Assembly (NCBI RefSeq): GCF_009936235.1
Contig: NZ_AP022314.1
Span: 4,464,001 to 4,528,000 of the forward strand
Reading direction: 5' to 3'
Origin: Mycobacterium xenopi
Lineage (GTDB): Bacteria > Actinomycetota > Actinomycetes > Mycobacteriales > Mycobacteriaceae
Length of the DNA: 64,000 nt
In this document: positions 41,647-51,183 of the stretch, in pieces
Layout of the letters: each line of letters starts with the position of its first letter
How positions within the stretch are numbered: position 1 is the stretch's first letter
Made by a program: the position numbers and the translations under genes
Notes under the pieces: model-generated
The model's database searches: none
The model's input: the letters and a program-made list of their open reading frames with translations, nothing else
Told to the model about the DNA's origin: nothing

Positions 41647-44334
41647 GTGGATACGCAGACGCTGATCAGACTAGTAGTGGGCCTAGGCATGACGGCGATC
41701 GTGGGATTGTTCGCCGCTAGGCGCGCCGCTTGGCTGGTGAAGCTGACGCTGTCCGGGCAGCCCGCCACCGGGCGCACTGACAGGCTCGGCATGCGGATAT
41801 GGACCGAGCTCTCCGAGGTGTTCGGTCAGCGCCGGCTGCTGAAATGGTCGATTCCCGGCCTGGCCCACTTCTTCACGATGTGGGGCTTCTTTATCCTGCT
41901 CACGGTCTACATCGAGGCCTACGGGCTGCTGTTTCAGCCCAACTTCCACATCCCGGTCATCGGCCGCTGGGACGTCCTGGGCTTCCTGCAGGACTTCTTC
42001 GCGACGGCCGTATTCGTCGGGATTTCCACGTTTGCGGTCATCCGCATCATGCGCAGTCCGCGCGAAATCGGCCGGACATCACGGTTTTACGGCTCGCACA
42101 CCGGGGGCGCCTGGCTGATTTTGTTCATGATCTTCAACGTGATCTGGACCTACGTGCTGGTTCGCGGCTCAGCGGTCAACAACGGCACACTGCCCTACGG
42201 CAAGGCGGCGTTCCTGTCGCAACTTTTCGGCGTGATCCTCAAACCGCTCGGCCACAACGGCAACGAAGTCCTGGAGACGGTGGCCCTGCTGCTGCATATC
42301 GGCGTCATGCTGGCGTTCCTGATCATCGTGCTGCACTCCAAGCACCTGCACATCTTCCTGGCGCCGATCAACGTCATCTTCAAGCGGCTGCCCAACGGGC
42401 TGGGCCCGCTGCTGCCCATCGAGGCCGACGGCAAGCCGATCGACTTCGAAAATCCGCCCGAGGACGCCACATTCGGCCGAGGCAAGATCGAGGACTTCAC
42501 CTGGAAGGGCATGCTCGACTTCGCCACCTGCACCGAATGCGGCCGCTGCCAGTCACAGTGCCCGGCCTGGAACACCGGCAAGCCGCTGAACCCCAAGCTG
42601 CTCATCATGGATCTGCGCGACCACTGGATGGCCAAGGCGCCCTACATCCTCGGCCAGAAGGAGGCCAGTGCGGAGGGCGGCTACATCGAGTCCGGCCGCG
42701 GCGAGGGCCACCATGTGCCCGAGTCCGGGTTTGGCCGAGTGCCCGGCTCGGGGCCCGAACAGGCCAACCGGCCACTGGTCGGCACCGCCGAGCAGGGCGG
42801 GGTGATCGACCCCGACGTGCTGTGGTCGTGCGTGACCTGCGGTGCCTGCGTCGAACAGTGCCCGGTGGACATCGAGCACGTCGACCACATAGTCGACCTG
42901 CGCCGCTACCAGGTGATGATGGAGTCGGAGTTCCCCTCTGAGCTCTCGGTGCTGTTCAAAAACCTTGAGACCAAAGCGAATCCGTGGGGCCAGAACGCGT
43001 CCGACCGCACCAACTGGATCGACGAGGTCGACTTCGACGTGCCGGTGTACGGCCAAGACGTCGACAGCTTCGACGGGTTCGAGTACCTGTTTTGGGTCGG
43101 CTGTGCGGGGGCTTACGACGACAAGGCCAAGAAGACCACCAAGGCGGTCGCTGAGCTGCTGGCCACCGCTGGCGTCAAGTTCCTGGTGCTGGGCACCGGC
43201 GAGACGTGCAACGGCGACTCCGCGCGGCGTTCCGGCAACGAGTTCCTGTTCCAGCAGCTGGCCCAGCAGGCCGTCGAGACGCTCGACGGGTTGTTCGAGG
43301 GTGTGGAAACCGTCGACCGCAAGATCGTGGTCACCTGCCCGCACTGCTTCAACACCCTCGGCCGCGAATACCGCCAACTGGGCGCCAACTACACGGTGCT
43401 ACACCACACTCAACTGCTCAACCGGCTGGTCCGGGACAAGAAGCTGGTCCCGGTCAAGCCGGTCGACGGCGACGGCAGCAGACCGTCGATCACCTACCAC
43501 GACCCGTGTTACCTGGGCCGACACAACAAGGTTTACGAAGCGCCGCGTGAGCTGATCGGCGCCTCCGGCGCGTCGCTGACCGAGATGCCGCGGCACGCCG
43601 ACCGCAGCTTCTGCTGCGGCGCCGGCGGCGCGCGGATGTGGATGGAAGAACACATCGGCAAGCGGATCAACCACGAGCGCGTCGACGAGGCGCTGGCCAC
43701 CGGGGCCACCACGGTCGCGACCGCGTGCCCGTTCTGCCGGGTGATGGTCAGCGACGGTGTCGACGACCGCGCCGAAGCGGCTGGCCGTGCGGATGTCGAC
43801 GTGCGCGACGTGGCCAACCTGCTGCTGGAATCGATCGACCGCAGCGCGGTGACGTTGCCGGCCAAGGGCACGGCCGCCAAGCAGGCCGCCCAGGCCGCTC
43901 CCAAGGCCCCGGCCTCACCGTCCGCACCGGCCGCACCGGCCGAGGCGACCGCCGAGCCAGCGGCTGAGACTGCCGCGCCCACACAGCAAAAGCCCACCAA
44001 AGCCGTCACCGGCCTGGGCATCGCCGGGGGCGCCAAGCGGCCGGGAGCCAAAAAGGCAGCTGCCCCAACACAACCCGCGGCCGCCCCGCAGCCGGATGCC
44101 AAAACCGAAGCAGCACAAGCTAAGCCAGCACCAACGCCGGCCAAGGGCCTGGGAATCGCTGCCGGCGCCAAGCGGCCTGGCGCGAAAAAGGCCCCGGCTC
44201 AGGGTACTCCACCTGAGCAGAAACCGGAATCCGAATCCGCGGCTTCCGACAAGGACGGTGACCGGGAATCTCAGACGCCGCCCGTGAAAGGCTTGGGCAT
44301 TGCCCGAGGCGCTCGTCCACCGGGTAAACGCTGA
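41647..44334 (+). CDS. Membrane iron-sulfur reductase with CCG domains (Rv0338c-like)
   Basis: 895 aa. About six N-terminal hydrophobic segments (residues 1-230, several His, NarI-like haem b domain), two [4Fe-4S] motifs (CTECGRCQSQCP and CVTCGACVEQCP), then two cysteine-rich CCG domains as in HdrB/GlpC/LutA (VTCPHCFN, SFCCGAGGARMWM, TACPFCRVM). The C-terminal 170 residues are Ala/Pro/Lys-rich with three copies of a GLGIA-x-GA-(K/R)-(R/P)-PG unit. Matches Rv0338c, essential in M. tuberculosis and of uncertain role in electron transfer. GTG 41647 chosen with GGAGAG upstream. Confidence 0.9.
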   Translation: MDTQTLIRLVVGLGMTAIVGLFAARRAAWLVKLTLSGQPATGRTDRLGMRIWTELSEVFGQRRLLKWSIPGLAHFFTMWGFFILLTVYIEAYGLLFQPNFHIPVIGRWDVLGFLQDFFATAVFVGISTFAVIRIMRSPREIGRTSRFYGSHTGGAWLILFMIFNVIWTYVLVRGSAVNNGTLPYGKAAFLSQLFGVILKPLGHNGNEVLETVALLLHIGVMLAFLIIVLHSKHLHIFLAPINVIFKRLPNGLGPLLPIEADGKPIDFENPPEDATFGRGKIEDFTWKGMLDFATCTECGRCQSQCPAWNTGKPLNPKLLIMDLRDHWMAKAPYILGQKEASAEGGYIESGRGEGHHVPESGFGRVPGSGPEQANRPLVGTAEQGGVIDPDVLWSCVTCGACVEQCPVDIEHVDHIVDLRRYQVMMESEFPSELSVLFKNLETKANPWGQNASDRTNWIDEVDFDVPVYGQDVDSFDGFEYLFWVGCAGAYDDKAKKTTKAVAELLATAGVKFLVLGTGETCNGDSARRSGNEFLFQQLAQQAVETLDGLFEGVETVDRKIVVTCPHCFNTLGREYRQLGANYTVLHHTQLLNRLVRDKKLVPVKPVDGDGSRPSITYHDPCYLGRHNKVYEAPRELIGASGASLTEMPRHADRSFCCGAGGARMWMEEHIGKRINHERVDEALATGATTVATACPFCRVMVSDGVDDRAEAAGRADVDVRDVANLLLESIDRSAVTLPAKGTAAKQAAQAAPKAPASPSAPAAPAEATAEPAAETAAPTQQKPTKAVTGLGIAGGAKRPGAKKAAAPTQPAAAPQPDAKTEAAQAKPAPTPAKGLGIAAGAKRPGAKKAPAQGTPPEQKPESESAASDKDGDRESQTPPVKGLGIARGARPPGKR

Positions 44335-44367
44335 AGTCAGCAAATTTCGGTAGACAGGGGTGGCACT

Positions 44368-45642
44368 ATGGTTGACGTGACTACGCATCAGCTGCCCTGG
44401 CATACCAGTGCCCATCACCAGCGGCAGCGCACATTCGCGCAGTCATCCAAGCTGCAGGACGTCCTCTACGAGATCCGCGGCCCGGTCCACGCTCACGCCG
44501 CGCGGCTGGAGGCCGAAGGGCATCGCATCCTCAAGCTCAACATCGGCAATCCGGCGCCGTTCGGTTTCGAAGCGCCGGACGTGATAATGCGCGATATGAT
44601 CCAGGCACTGCCTTACGCGCAGGGATACTCGGACTCCAAAGGCATCCTGCCGGCACGTCGTGCGGTGGTCACCCGTTATGAACTCGTCGACGGCTTCCCG
44701 CAATTGGACGTCGACGACGTCTATTTGGGCAACGGGGTTTCCGAGCTGATCACGATGACGCTGCAGGCCCTACTGGACAACGGCGATCAGGTGCTGATCC
44801 CCGCGCCCGACTACCCCCTGTGGACCGCGTCGACGTCGTTGGCCGGCGGCACACCCGTGCATTACCTGTGCGATGAAACCCAGGGCTGGCAGCCCGACAT
44901 CGCCGACCTGGAGTCCAAGATCACCGAACGCACCAAAGCGCTGGTCGTCATCAACCCGAACAACCCGACCGGCGCCGTGTACAGCCGCGAAATCCTCACC
45001 CAGATAGCAGATTTGGCGCGCAAGCACCAGCTATTGCTGCTCGCCGACGAGATCTATGACAAGATCCTCTACGACGACGCCAAGCACATCAGCATGGCCT
45101 CGGTGGCACCCGACCTGCTGTGCTTGACCTTCAATGGACTGTCCAAGGCCTACCGGGTGGCCGGATACCGGGCCGGCTGGCTGGTGATCACCGGACCCAA
45201 AGACCACGCCAGCAGCTTCATCGAAGGCATCAGCTTGTTGGCCAATATGCGGCTGTGCCCGAATGTCCCTGCCCAACACGGAATTCAGGTGGCCCTGGGC
45301 GGCCACCAGAGCATCGAGGATCTGGTGCTGCCCGGTGGCCGGCTGCTCGAGCAGCGCGATGTCGCCTGGACCAAACTCAACGAGATCCCAGGCGTGTCCT
45401 GCGTCAAACCGGCCGGTGCGCTGTACACGTTTCCGCGCCTTGATCCCGAGGTGTATGAGATCGAAGACGACGAGCAGCTCGTCCTCGACCTACTGCTGCA
45501 AGAAAAGATACTCGTCACCCAAGGCACTGGATTCAATTGGCCCGCACCGGATCACCTGCGCATAGTGACATTGCCGTGGTCGCGCGACCTGGCGAACGCG
45601 ATCGAGCGTCTGGGTAACTTCCTGGCCAGCTACCGGCAATAA
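44368..45642 (+). CDS. aspC: PLP-dependent aminotransferase AspC/AlaA-like (Rv0337c)
   Basis: 424 aa class I aminotransferase converting an amino acid and 2-oxoglutarate; relatives are annotated aspartate or alanine aminotransferase. PLP-binding Lys in NGLSKAYRVAGYRAGW; substrate and cofactor residues in LNIGNPAPFGF, NPNNPTGAVYS and LADEIYDKILYDD. ATG 44368 follows the Fe-S reductase by 33 bp, the same pairing as Rv0338c-Rv0337c. Alanine use is likely given the AlaA resemblance, but not decided by sequence. Confidence 0.9.
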   Translation: MVDVTTHQLPWHTSAHHQRQRTFAQSSKLQDVLYEIRGPVHAHAARLEAEGHRILKLNIGNPAPFGFEAPDVIMRDMIQALPYAQGYSDSKGILPARRAVVTRYELVDGFPQLDVDDVYLGNGVSELITMTLQALLDNGDQVLIPAPDYPLWTASTSLAGGTPVHYLCDETQGWQPDIADLESKITERTKALVVINPNNPTGAVYSREILTQIADLARKHQLLLLADEIYDKILYDDAKHISMASVAPDLLCLTFNGLSKAYRVAGYRAGWLVITGPKDHASSFIEGISLLANMRLCPNVPAQHGIQVALGGHQSIEDLVLPGGRLLEQRDVAWTKLNEIPGVSCVKPAGALYTFPRLDPEVYEIEDDEQLVLDLLLQEKILVTQGTGFNWPAPDHLRIVTLPWSRDLANAIERLGNFLASYRQ

Positions 45643-45657
45643 GGCGCGGTCAGCCCT

Positions 45658-46071
45658 TCAGCCCGGGCAGTACACGCTGATCGCGGTGTCGGCGAACGCC
45701 GCGGCGGTATCCATCGACATGCCCGGCGACCCGTCGACAATGTCTTGCACGATCTGTTGTTCGGTTTCGCCGCGCTCCAAGCGAGAGCAGACACGGTGCG
45801 CGTCGTTGATCGCGACGTCGCGAGCCGCCGATAGTTGAAGCCCTTGCGCAGTCAGCAGGAATAGAAATCGGCCGTCCCTGTCGAGCGTTCCGGTCGACGG
45901 CCCGGCGGATGGCGCCGATCGGGTCTGGGGATCGGGCGCACCGTCCTGCGGCACGAAACGCTGGTGTTTCCAGGAGAAGACCAAGACTCCGGCAACGGCG
46001 ATGACAGCGACTAGGACCCCGACGACCACGGCCGATCCACGAATCGGTGGCGGGGGCTGTGTTGATGCCAT
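45658..46071 (-). CDS. DUF732-like membrane-anchored or secreted protein
   Basis: 137 aa. One N-terminal TM or signal segment (AVVVGVLVAVIAVAGVLVFSW), a Pro/Ser linker, then a small helical domain of the DUF732 type (RFLFLLTAQGLQLSAARDVA ... AHRVCSRLERGETEQQIVQD ... FADTAISVYCPG) with the two conserved Cys. ATG 46071 gives a short basic-free N-terminus before the TM. Function of DUF732 is unknown. It converges on aspC and lies downstream of rmlA. Confidence 0.78.
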   Translation of the reverse strand: MASTQPPPPIRGSAVVVGVLVAVIAVAGVLVFSWKHQRFVPQDGAPDPQTRSAPSAGPSTGTLDRDGRFLFLLTAQGLQLSAARDVAINDAHRVCSRLERGETEQQIVQDIVDGSPGMSMDTAAAFADTAISVYCPG

Positions 46072-46096
46072 CGTCAAGGCCGGAGACCGCGCGAAG

Positions 46097-46963
46097 TCAG
46101 CGACGTTCCAGCAGCTCCAACAGGTAGCGGCCATAGCCGGACTTGAGCAAGGTTTGGGCGCGCCGGGCCAGCTGCTCGTCGTCGATGAAGCCCATCCGCC
46201 ATGCCACTTCCTCGGGGATGCTGATTTTGAGGCCCTGCCGACGTTCGATGGTGCGGACGTAGTCGCTGGCGTCCAGCAATGAGTCGAAGGTTCCGGTGTC
46301 CAGCCAGGCGGTCCCGCGGGCAAGGACTTCGACGGTGAGCCGTCCTTGGTTCAAGTAAATCTGGTTGACCTCGGTGATCTCGTACTCGCCACGCGCCGAC
46401 TTCTTCAACCCCCGGGCGATTTCGATCACATCGTTGTCGTAGAAGTACAGTCCCGGCACCGCATAGTTCGATTTCGGTGTGGCCGGTTTCTCCTCGATCG
46501 ACAGCGCGATGCCGTCGTCACCGAATTCGACGACACCATACGCTGATGGGTTGGCCACCCAGTAGGCGAAAATCGCTCCGCCATCGATGGTTTGGAAGCG
46601 GCGCAGGCTTGTGCCCAAACCGGGGCCGTAGAAGATGTTGTCGCCCAAAGCCAATGCCACCGTTTCGGTGCCGATGTGATGGGCGCCGATGACGAACGCC
46701 TGCGCGAGACCCTCGGGCTGGTCTTGGAATGCGTAGCTGATGTTGATGCCGAACACGGCGCCGTCGCCGAGCACTCGGTGGAAGGCGGGTGCGTCGTGTG
46801 GAGCGGTGATCACCAGGATGTCGCGGATACCGGCCATCATCAGGGTGGAGAGCGGATAGTAGACCAGCGGCTTGTCATACACCGGCAGGAGTTGCTTGCT
46901 CACACCCATGGTGATCGGATACAGCCGCGTGCCCGAGCCCCCGGCCAAGATGATTCCGCGCAT
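46097..46963 (-). CDS. rmlA: Glucose-1-phosphate thymidylyltransferase
   Basis: Makes dTDP-glucose from glucose-1-phosphate and dTTP, the first step to dTDP-rhamnose for the arabinogalactan linker. With ATG 46963 it is 288 aa, as in M. tuberculosis RmlA (Rv0334). Nucleotidyltransferase signature GIILAGGSGTRLYPITMG at the N-terminus; VALALGDNIFYGPGLG, EEKPATPKSNYAVPGLYFYD and ARGTAWLDTGTFDSL follow. Highly confident. Confidence 0.97.
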   Translation of the reverse strand: MRGIILAGGSGTRLYPITMGVSKQLLPVYDKPLVYYPLSTLMMAGIRDILVITAPHDAPAFHRVLGDGAVFGINISYAFQDQPEGLAQAFVIGAHHIGTETVALALGDNIFYGPGLGTSLRRFQTIDGGAIFAYWVANPSAYGVVEFGDDGIALSIEEKPATPKSNYAVPGLYFYDNDVIEIARGLKKSARGEYEITEVNQIYLNQGRLTVEVLARGTAWLDTGTFDSLLDASDYVRTIERRQGLKISIPEEVAWRMGFIDDEQLARRAQTLLKSGYGRYLLELLERR

Positions 46964-46973
46964 CGTTAACTCC

Positions 46974-47348
46974 TCAGTCGACCAGGTCGGCCTCGGTGAG
47001 TTCGGTGGCCGCCAACGCCGACGCCAGATCGTGGTGACGGAACACCGAAGTGACGTGATCGTGGACGACCCGGAATGCTGACGCGGCAGTCCTCGTCGCG
47101 CCGGGGTTGTCCGGGCTGCTGATCTTTTGTTCGACGACCACGACTCCGTCACGCACGTACATGCGACCTGGTTCCGCGGTGGTTTTGGTGGCGGCCGCCC
47201 ACTCGCGCAACGCCTCGTGTCCTTGCCCGGCACCGTGGGCGTCGCCGATTTCGATGTCCTCGCTGGACAAGGCCACCAGGGTATCGAGGTCGGCGGCGTT
47301 AAGCGCGTCGTGCCACGCCAAAACTGTGGCGATCTCCGATGTGGTCAT
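46974..47348 (-). CDS. SnoaL/NTF2-like protein (Rv0333-like)
   Basis: 124 aa, same length and position as Rv0333, just upstream of rmlA. NTF2-like cone fold suggested by VLAWHDALNAADLDTLVALS and VVVVEQKISSPDNP. ATG 47348 (MTTSEIATV) is chosen rather than 47357. Small ligand-binding or isomerase-like role; not known. Confidence 0.8.
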   Translation of the reverse strand: MTTSEIATVLAWHDALNAADLDTLVALSSEDIEIGDAHGAGQGHEALREWAAATKTTAEPGRMYVRDGVVVVEQKISSPDNPGATRTAASAFRVVHDHVTSVFRHHDLASALAATELTEADLVD

Positions 47349-47373
47349 GATGTGCAAGGTACCGCCGCTGGCC

Positions 47374-48129
47374 CTAAAAAGGCGTGCGGTCCAGCCAGTT
47401 CTGCCACACCGCGGCGTCGCCGAATATTGCGATATCAGTGTCGGCCGTCGGGACCCGGCGCATCATCGCCAGCATCAACTCGGTGGCGCCGCCGCGCAGC
47501 GCGACCGTGCCCTTGCCGTGCTCGTGCGACCAGGTGATCCCGCTGTCACCGGCTTGGATGGTCCATTCGCCGGATGCGCCCAGCCCCGGATCGGTGGCGT
47601 GCAGATGCACGGTGTTACCCGGTTCGAGGGGCAGCGCTGCGCCGTCGCGACCGGCCTGGCCGGCGACCCGTTCCAGCCATTCGCTGATCGCGTCGGCCGC
47701 CAACGCCGGTTCCAGCGTGTACTCGGCACCCAGCGCGAGCGCCGCGTCGGCGCGGTGCACCGTCGCCTCATGGAGTCGGCGGCGGATCCACCAGTAGGCC
47801 GGACGCTGCCCAATGAACGTCCAGACTGGTGAGTCGAGTCCGGCCTGTTCGACGGCGTCGATCAGGCGTTGCGCGCCGTCGTGGAGCCAGGCGATCGCCT
47901 CGTCGGGATCCGCGGGCGGTTTGCCGCCTTCGACGGTGCGGGGGTCGAGGTAGTGGTCGACGCGATCGATGACGATCTGCGCGGCCCACCGGTCGCCGCG
48001 GCCGACGTGGCGAAACAGCTCCTTGAAGGTCCAGCCGGGGCAGGTCGGCACCGGGGTCGACGGGTCGCCCCTGCGGATGACGTTTCCGAACGCCCGGTTT
48101 TGGTCGAGGAATGCCGCCGCGTAGTCCAC
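47374..48129 (-). CDS. Maleylpyruvate isomerase-type mycothiol-dependent enzyme family (Rv0332-like)
   Basis: 251 aa in the MDMPI/DinB-like superfamily. Metal-binding pattern: His in LFRHVGRGDRWAAQ, Glu and His in RRLHEATVHRADAALAL. Such enzymes use mycothiol in isomerisation or conjugation. The C-terminal domain is of the MDMPI_C type (VALRGGATELMLAMMRRV). GTG 48129 lies 4 bp from the end of the udg gene. Substrate unknown. Confidence 0.82.
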   Translation of the reverse strand: MDYAAAFLDQNRAFGNVIRRGDPSTPVPTCPGWTFKELFRHVGRGDRWAAQIVIDRVDHYLDPRTVEGGKPPADPDEAIAWLHDGAQRLIDAVEQAGLDSPVWTFIGQRPAYWWIRRRLHEATVHRADAALALGAEYTLEPALAADAISEWLERVAGQAGRDGAALPLEPGNTVHLHATDPGLGASGEWTIQAGDSGITWSHEHGKGTVALRGGATELMLAMMRRVPTADTDIAIFGDAAVWQNWLDRTPF

Positions 48130-48133
48130 GCGG

Positions 48134-49459
48134 TTAGGCTACGCGCCGCCCCAAACAGTGCACTCGCCAACCGGCTTGTTGCCAGCGGCGCGCATCCAGA
48201 CAGTTGCGGCCGTCGACGATGACCTTGGCCCGCACCCGGTCGGCGAGGACGGCAGGGTCGAGGTCGACGAATTCCTGCCATTCGGTGAGCACCAAGACCG
48301 CGTCCGCGCGTTCGCAGGCTTCCGCCACGGAAACCGCGTAGTTCAGCGTGGGGAACAGCCGCTGGGCGTTTTCGAGAGCTTTGGGGTCGTAGACGTTGAC
48401 CGCGGCTCCGTTGAGTTGCAGCTGTCCGGCCACGTTGAGTGCGGGCGAGTCCCGCACGTCATCGGATTCGGGTTTGAACGCCGCGCCCAGCACCGCGATG
48501 TTGGCGCCCAGCAGCGAGCCGCCGCAGGCAATGCTGGCCAGTTCGACCATCCGCGTGCGGCGACGCATGTTGATGTTGTCGACCTCGCGCAGGAAGGTCA
48601 GCGCCTGGTCGGCGCCGAGCTCGCCGGCGCGCGCCATGAACGCGCGGATGTCCTTGGGCAGGCAGCCACCGCCAAAACCCAAGCCCGCGTTGAGGCATTG
48701 GCGTCCGATTCGCGGGTCGTGTCCAAGCGCGTCGGCCAACACTCGGACGTCGGCACCGGCGGCCTCGCATACCTCGGAGATCGCGTTGATGAACGAGATT
48801 TTGGTTGCCAGAAAGGCGTTAGCGGAAACCTTGACTAACTCCGCGGTCTGCAAGTCCGTCACGATAAAGGGCACGCCCGCTTGCAGCAGTGGCCGATACA
48901 GCTCGCGAACCGCCTCCTCGGCGTATCGTGAATCCTGTTGTACACCTAGCACAATGCGGTCCGGTCGCAGCGTGTCTTGCACCGCAAAACCCTCCCGCAG
49001 AAATTCGGGGTTCCAGGCCACTTCGACGTCGACTCCCGGCGGCGCGATCCCGCGGGCGCGTTGGCCGAGTTCGGCGGCCGTCCCTACAGGCACCGTTGAT
49101 TTGCCGACGATGACCGCGGCCCGGGTCAGCCGCGGCACGAGCGCGTCGATGACTGCATGCACGTGGCGCAGGTCGGCACCGTATTCGCCCTTCTTTTGCG
49201 GCGTGCCGACACCGAGAAAGTGCACATCGGCGAAGTCGGCGGCCATGTCATAGTCGGTGCTGAACCGCAGTCGGCCCGCGGCCAGGTTGTCGGCCAACAT
49301 CTTTCGTAGGCCAGGCTCGTAGAACGGGATGTCGCCGCCGGCCAGCTTGGCGACCTTACCGGGATCGATATCGACGCCGACGACGTCGTGGCCCAGTTCA
49401 GCCATCCCGGCGGCATGGGTCGCGCCCAGATAGCCGGTACCGAAGACGGTGCACCTCAT
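48134..49459 (-). CDS. udgA: UDP-glucose 6-dehydrogenase
   Basis: 441 aa NAD-dependent oxidase of UDP-glucose to UDP-glucuronate (two sequential oxidations). Rossmann motif VFGTGYLGATHAAG at the N-terminus; catalytic Cys in GFGGGCLPKDIRAF; Lys in AELVKVSANAFLATKISFIN; C-terminal domain with VLGAAFKPESDDVRDSP. Matches UdgA (Rv0322) in length and order. ATG 49459 is the first codon of the conserved fold; the longer frame is noncoding. Confidence 0.94.
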   Translation of the reverse strand: MRCTVFGTGYLGATHAAGMAELGHDVVGVDIDPGKVAKLAGGDIPFYEPGLRKMLADNLAAGRLRFSTDYDMAADFADVHFLGVGTPQKKGEYGADLRHVHAVIDALVPRLTRAAVIVGKSTVPVGTAAELGQRARGIAPPGVDVEVAWNPEFLREGFAVQDTLRPDRIVLGVQQDSRYAEEAVRELYRPLLQAGVPFIVTDLQTAELVKVSANAFLATKISFINAISEVCEAAGADVRVLADALGHDPRIGRQCLNAGLGFGGGCLPKDIRAFMARAGELGADQALTFLREVDNINMRRRTRMVELASIACGGSLLGANIAVLGAAFKPESDDVRDSPALNVAGQLQLNGAAVNVYDPKALENAQRLFPTLNYAVSVAEACERADAVLVLTEWQEFVDLDPAVLADRVRAKVIVDGRNCLDARRWQQAGWRVHCLGRRVA

Positions 49460-49551
49460 ACCGCCCTCTGTAGGCGGCCGCGATGAGCTAACTGCATCGT
49501 GGTGTTGAGCGGGAAACGAACGGCAGATGACAGTTAGCTGCGTGTCGGGCC

Positions 49552-50988
49552 TTAGAACCCGATGCCCAGCTTGAGGCCGTGGACCGGGAGCGGGATTCGG
49601 ATCCCCGGGCCCGGGCCGACACCACCATGACCGCGGCCGTGGCCGTGGCCCCAACCGCCGCCACCGTGATCGCCACCCCAGGGTTGGATCGGCGGGCCCG
49701 GTACCGGCGGAGCCAGGATCTGCGGGAGTGGCGGGAGCGCTGGGGGCGGTGGTGGTGGCGGCGGCGGTGCGGCGGGCGCTGGTGCGGGCGCTGGGACAGG
49801 CGCCGGCGCCGGTGCCGCAGCAGGCGCAGGCGCCGGGGCCGGTGGCGGAGCGTGCGCTGGTGCCGGAGCCGGTGGGGGCGCAGGCGCCGGGGCCGGTGTG
49901 GGCGATGCAGGCACCTGGGCTTTCGGCGCCGGTGGAGCCACGGCCTGCTCGGTTGGGACAACCACGTGCCGACCCATGTTCGGCCGTTCGTTGACATGTG
50001 GGCGGATACTTATCGCCAAGGAAAGCACAAGCGCCACAACACCAACCACGAAAATGGTCAACACACCTATAACCACCAGGAATGGCTTGCGGCTGGGCTG
50101 CTCCGTCACGGCGGCAGTCAAACCAGCGTCCTCACCGGCGGCCAACGTGTAGACGTCAGCCTCCTCATCGGGAACCGCGCTATAGGCCAAGCCCTGTTCA
50201 GCGGGGCCGGTCGGAACAGCCAAATAACCCGGGGACACCGCATATGGGTCAACCGCGCCGGTGCCGGGATCTTGCGCGTAGGCCAGCGCGGCCGTCGACG
50301 ACGCAAACAGCGGCGCGTTCGCAGAGGCCAGCGCCGCCCCCCTTGCTAGCGCCGTCTCCGGCTCTTCCGGCACGCTCACCGCAAGCGATGTCGCCGCCTC
50401 CAGCGCCGGCTGGATCATCGGAATGTCGACACCAGACCCGACGACAAACACACCACCTGGCGGCCCCTCCAAATCCTTTGCACCAGCGATCATTTCGGTA
50501 AGCTTCGCGACGGCTTCGTCGTCGTCTTCCGGCAGCTTCTCGCGATGGACATCAGCGACCGACCCGTCGGCGGTATCGACCACAGCCAGCGTCGCGCTGT
50601 CCGGCTCGACATACAGCAAGGCGGTTTGGTCGTAGCCGGTGGCGTTACCCACCGTTTGCGCCAGCGCAGCGGCGGCCAAAAACGCCGACACCAACATGAC
50701 GTTTTCAACCTTGCGGGTAGCCAACGCGTCGCGAAGCGCGGCCGCCTGGGCTTGGTCACTCCACGTCACGCCGATCGAGCTCAACTGGTAGCCAGCTTCA
50801 GCTGCACCCTCGCGGGTGCCCAAAATCGCCGACACCACCTGATCCGATGCCCGCACCGTTGGCAACTCACCGTTGACAGAAATCTCGAATTGCTCTTCGT
50901 CAACGGTCGCGCCGTCGGCGTTCTCACCTTCCACCAGCACCATGCGCACCGTCGTCGGCGCCATCGACACGCCCAGTACGGTGTCCAC
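49552..50988 (-). CDS. DUF7159-like, Pro/Ala-rich single-pass protein (copy 1)
   Basis: 478 aa. N-terminal domain (about 1-265) of the mycobacterial type found in Rv0312 (MDTVLGVSMAPTTVRMVLVE), which resembles an actin/Hsp70-like ATPase fold in layout (GVFVVGSGVDIPMIQPALEA; inference). One TM helix (FLVVIGVLTIFVVGVVALVL, about 315-335), then a Pro-Ala repeat stalk and a Gly/His-rich end (DHGGGGWGHGHGRGHGG). GTG 50988 has GGAGGGG. Tandem paralogue of the gene at 51184; function unknown. Confidence 0.75.
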   Translation of the reverse strand: MDTVLGVSMAPTTVRMVLVEGENADGATVDEEQFEISVNGELPTVRASDQVVSAILGTREGAAEAGYQLSSIGVTWSDQAQAAALRDALATRKVENVMLVSAFLAAAALAQTVGNATGYDQTALLYVEPDSATLAVVDTADGSVADVHREKLPEDDDEAVAKLTEMIAGAKDLEGPPGGVFVVGSGVDIPMIQPALEAATSLAVSVPEEPETALARGAALASANAPLFASSTAALAYAQDPGTGAVDPYAVSPGYLAVPTGPAEQGLAYSAVPDEEADVYTLAAGEDAGLTAAVTEQPSRKPFLVVIGVLTIFVVGVVALVLSLAISIRPHVNERPNMGRHVVVPTEQAVAPPAPKAQVPASPTPAPAPAPPPAPAPAHAPPPAPAPAPAAAPAPAPVPAPAPAPAAPPPPPPPPPALPPLPQILAPPVPGPPIQPWGGDHGGGGWGHGHGRGHGGVGPGPGIRIPLPVHGLKLGIGF

Positions 50989-51183
50989 TACCCCTCCGAC
51001 GTCTTTGCTATCCGCCCTCGTCGCGGACCCTGACGACACCCCGCGTGGACCGTCAACCAAACTGTTCTTCACCGCACGCGCACTGCGGCGTCATGTTTTC
51101 CAGATTGGCTCCGGTGAGGGCGAGGACTCGCGGGCCCGGTCCCGGGCTTGACACTTCGACCCTAGCGGCGCGCCGTCGGTGGC

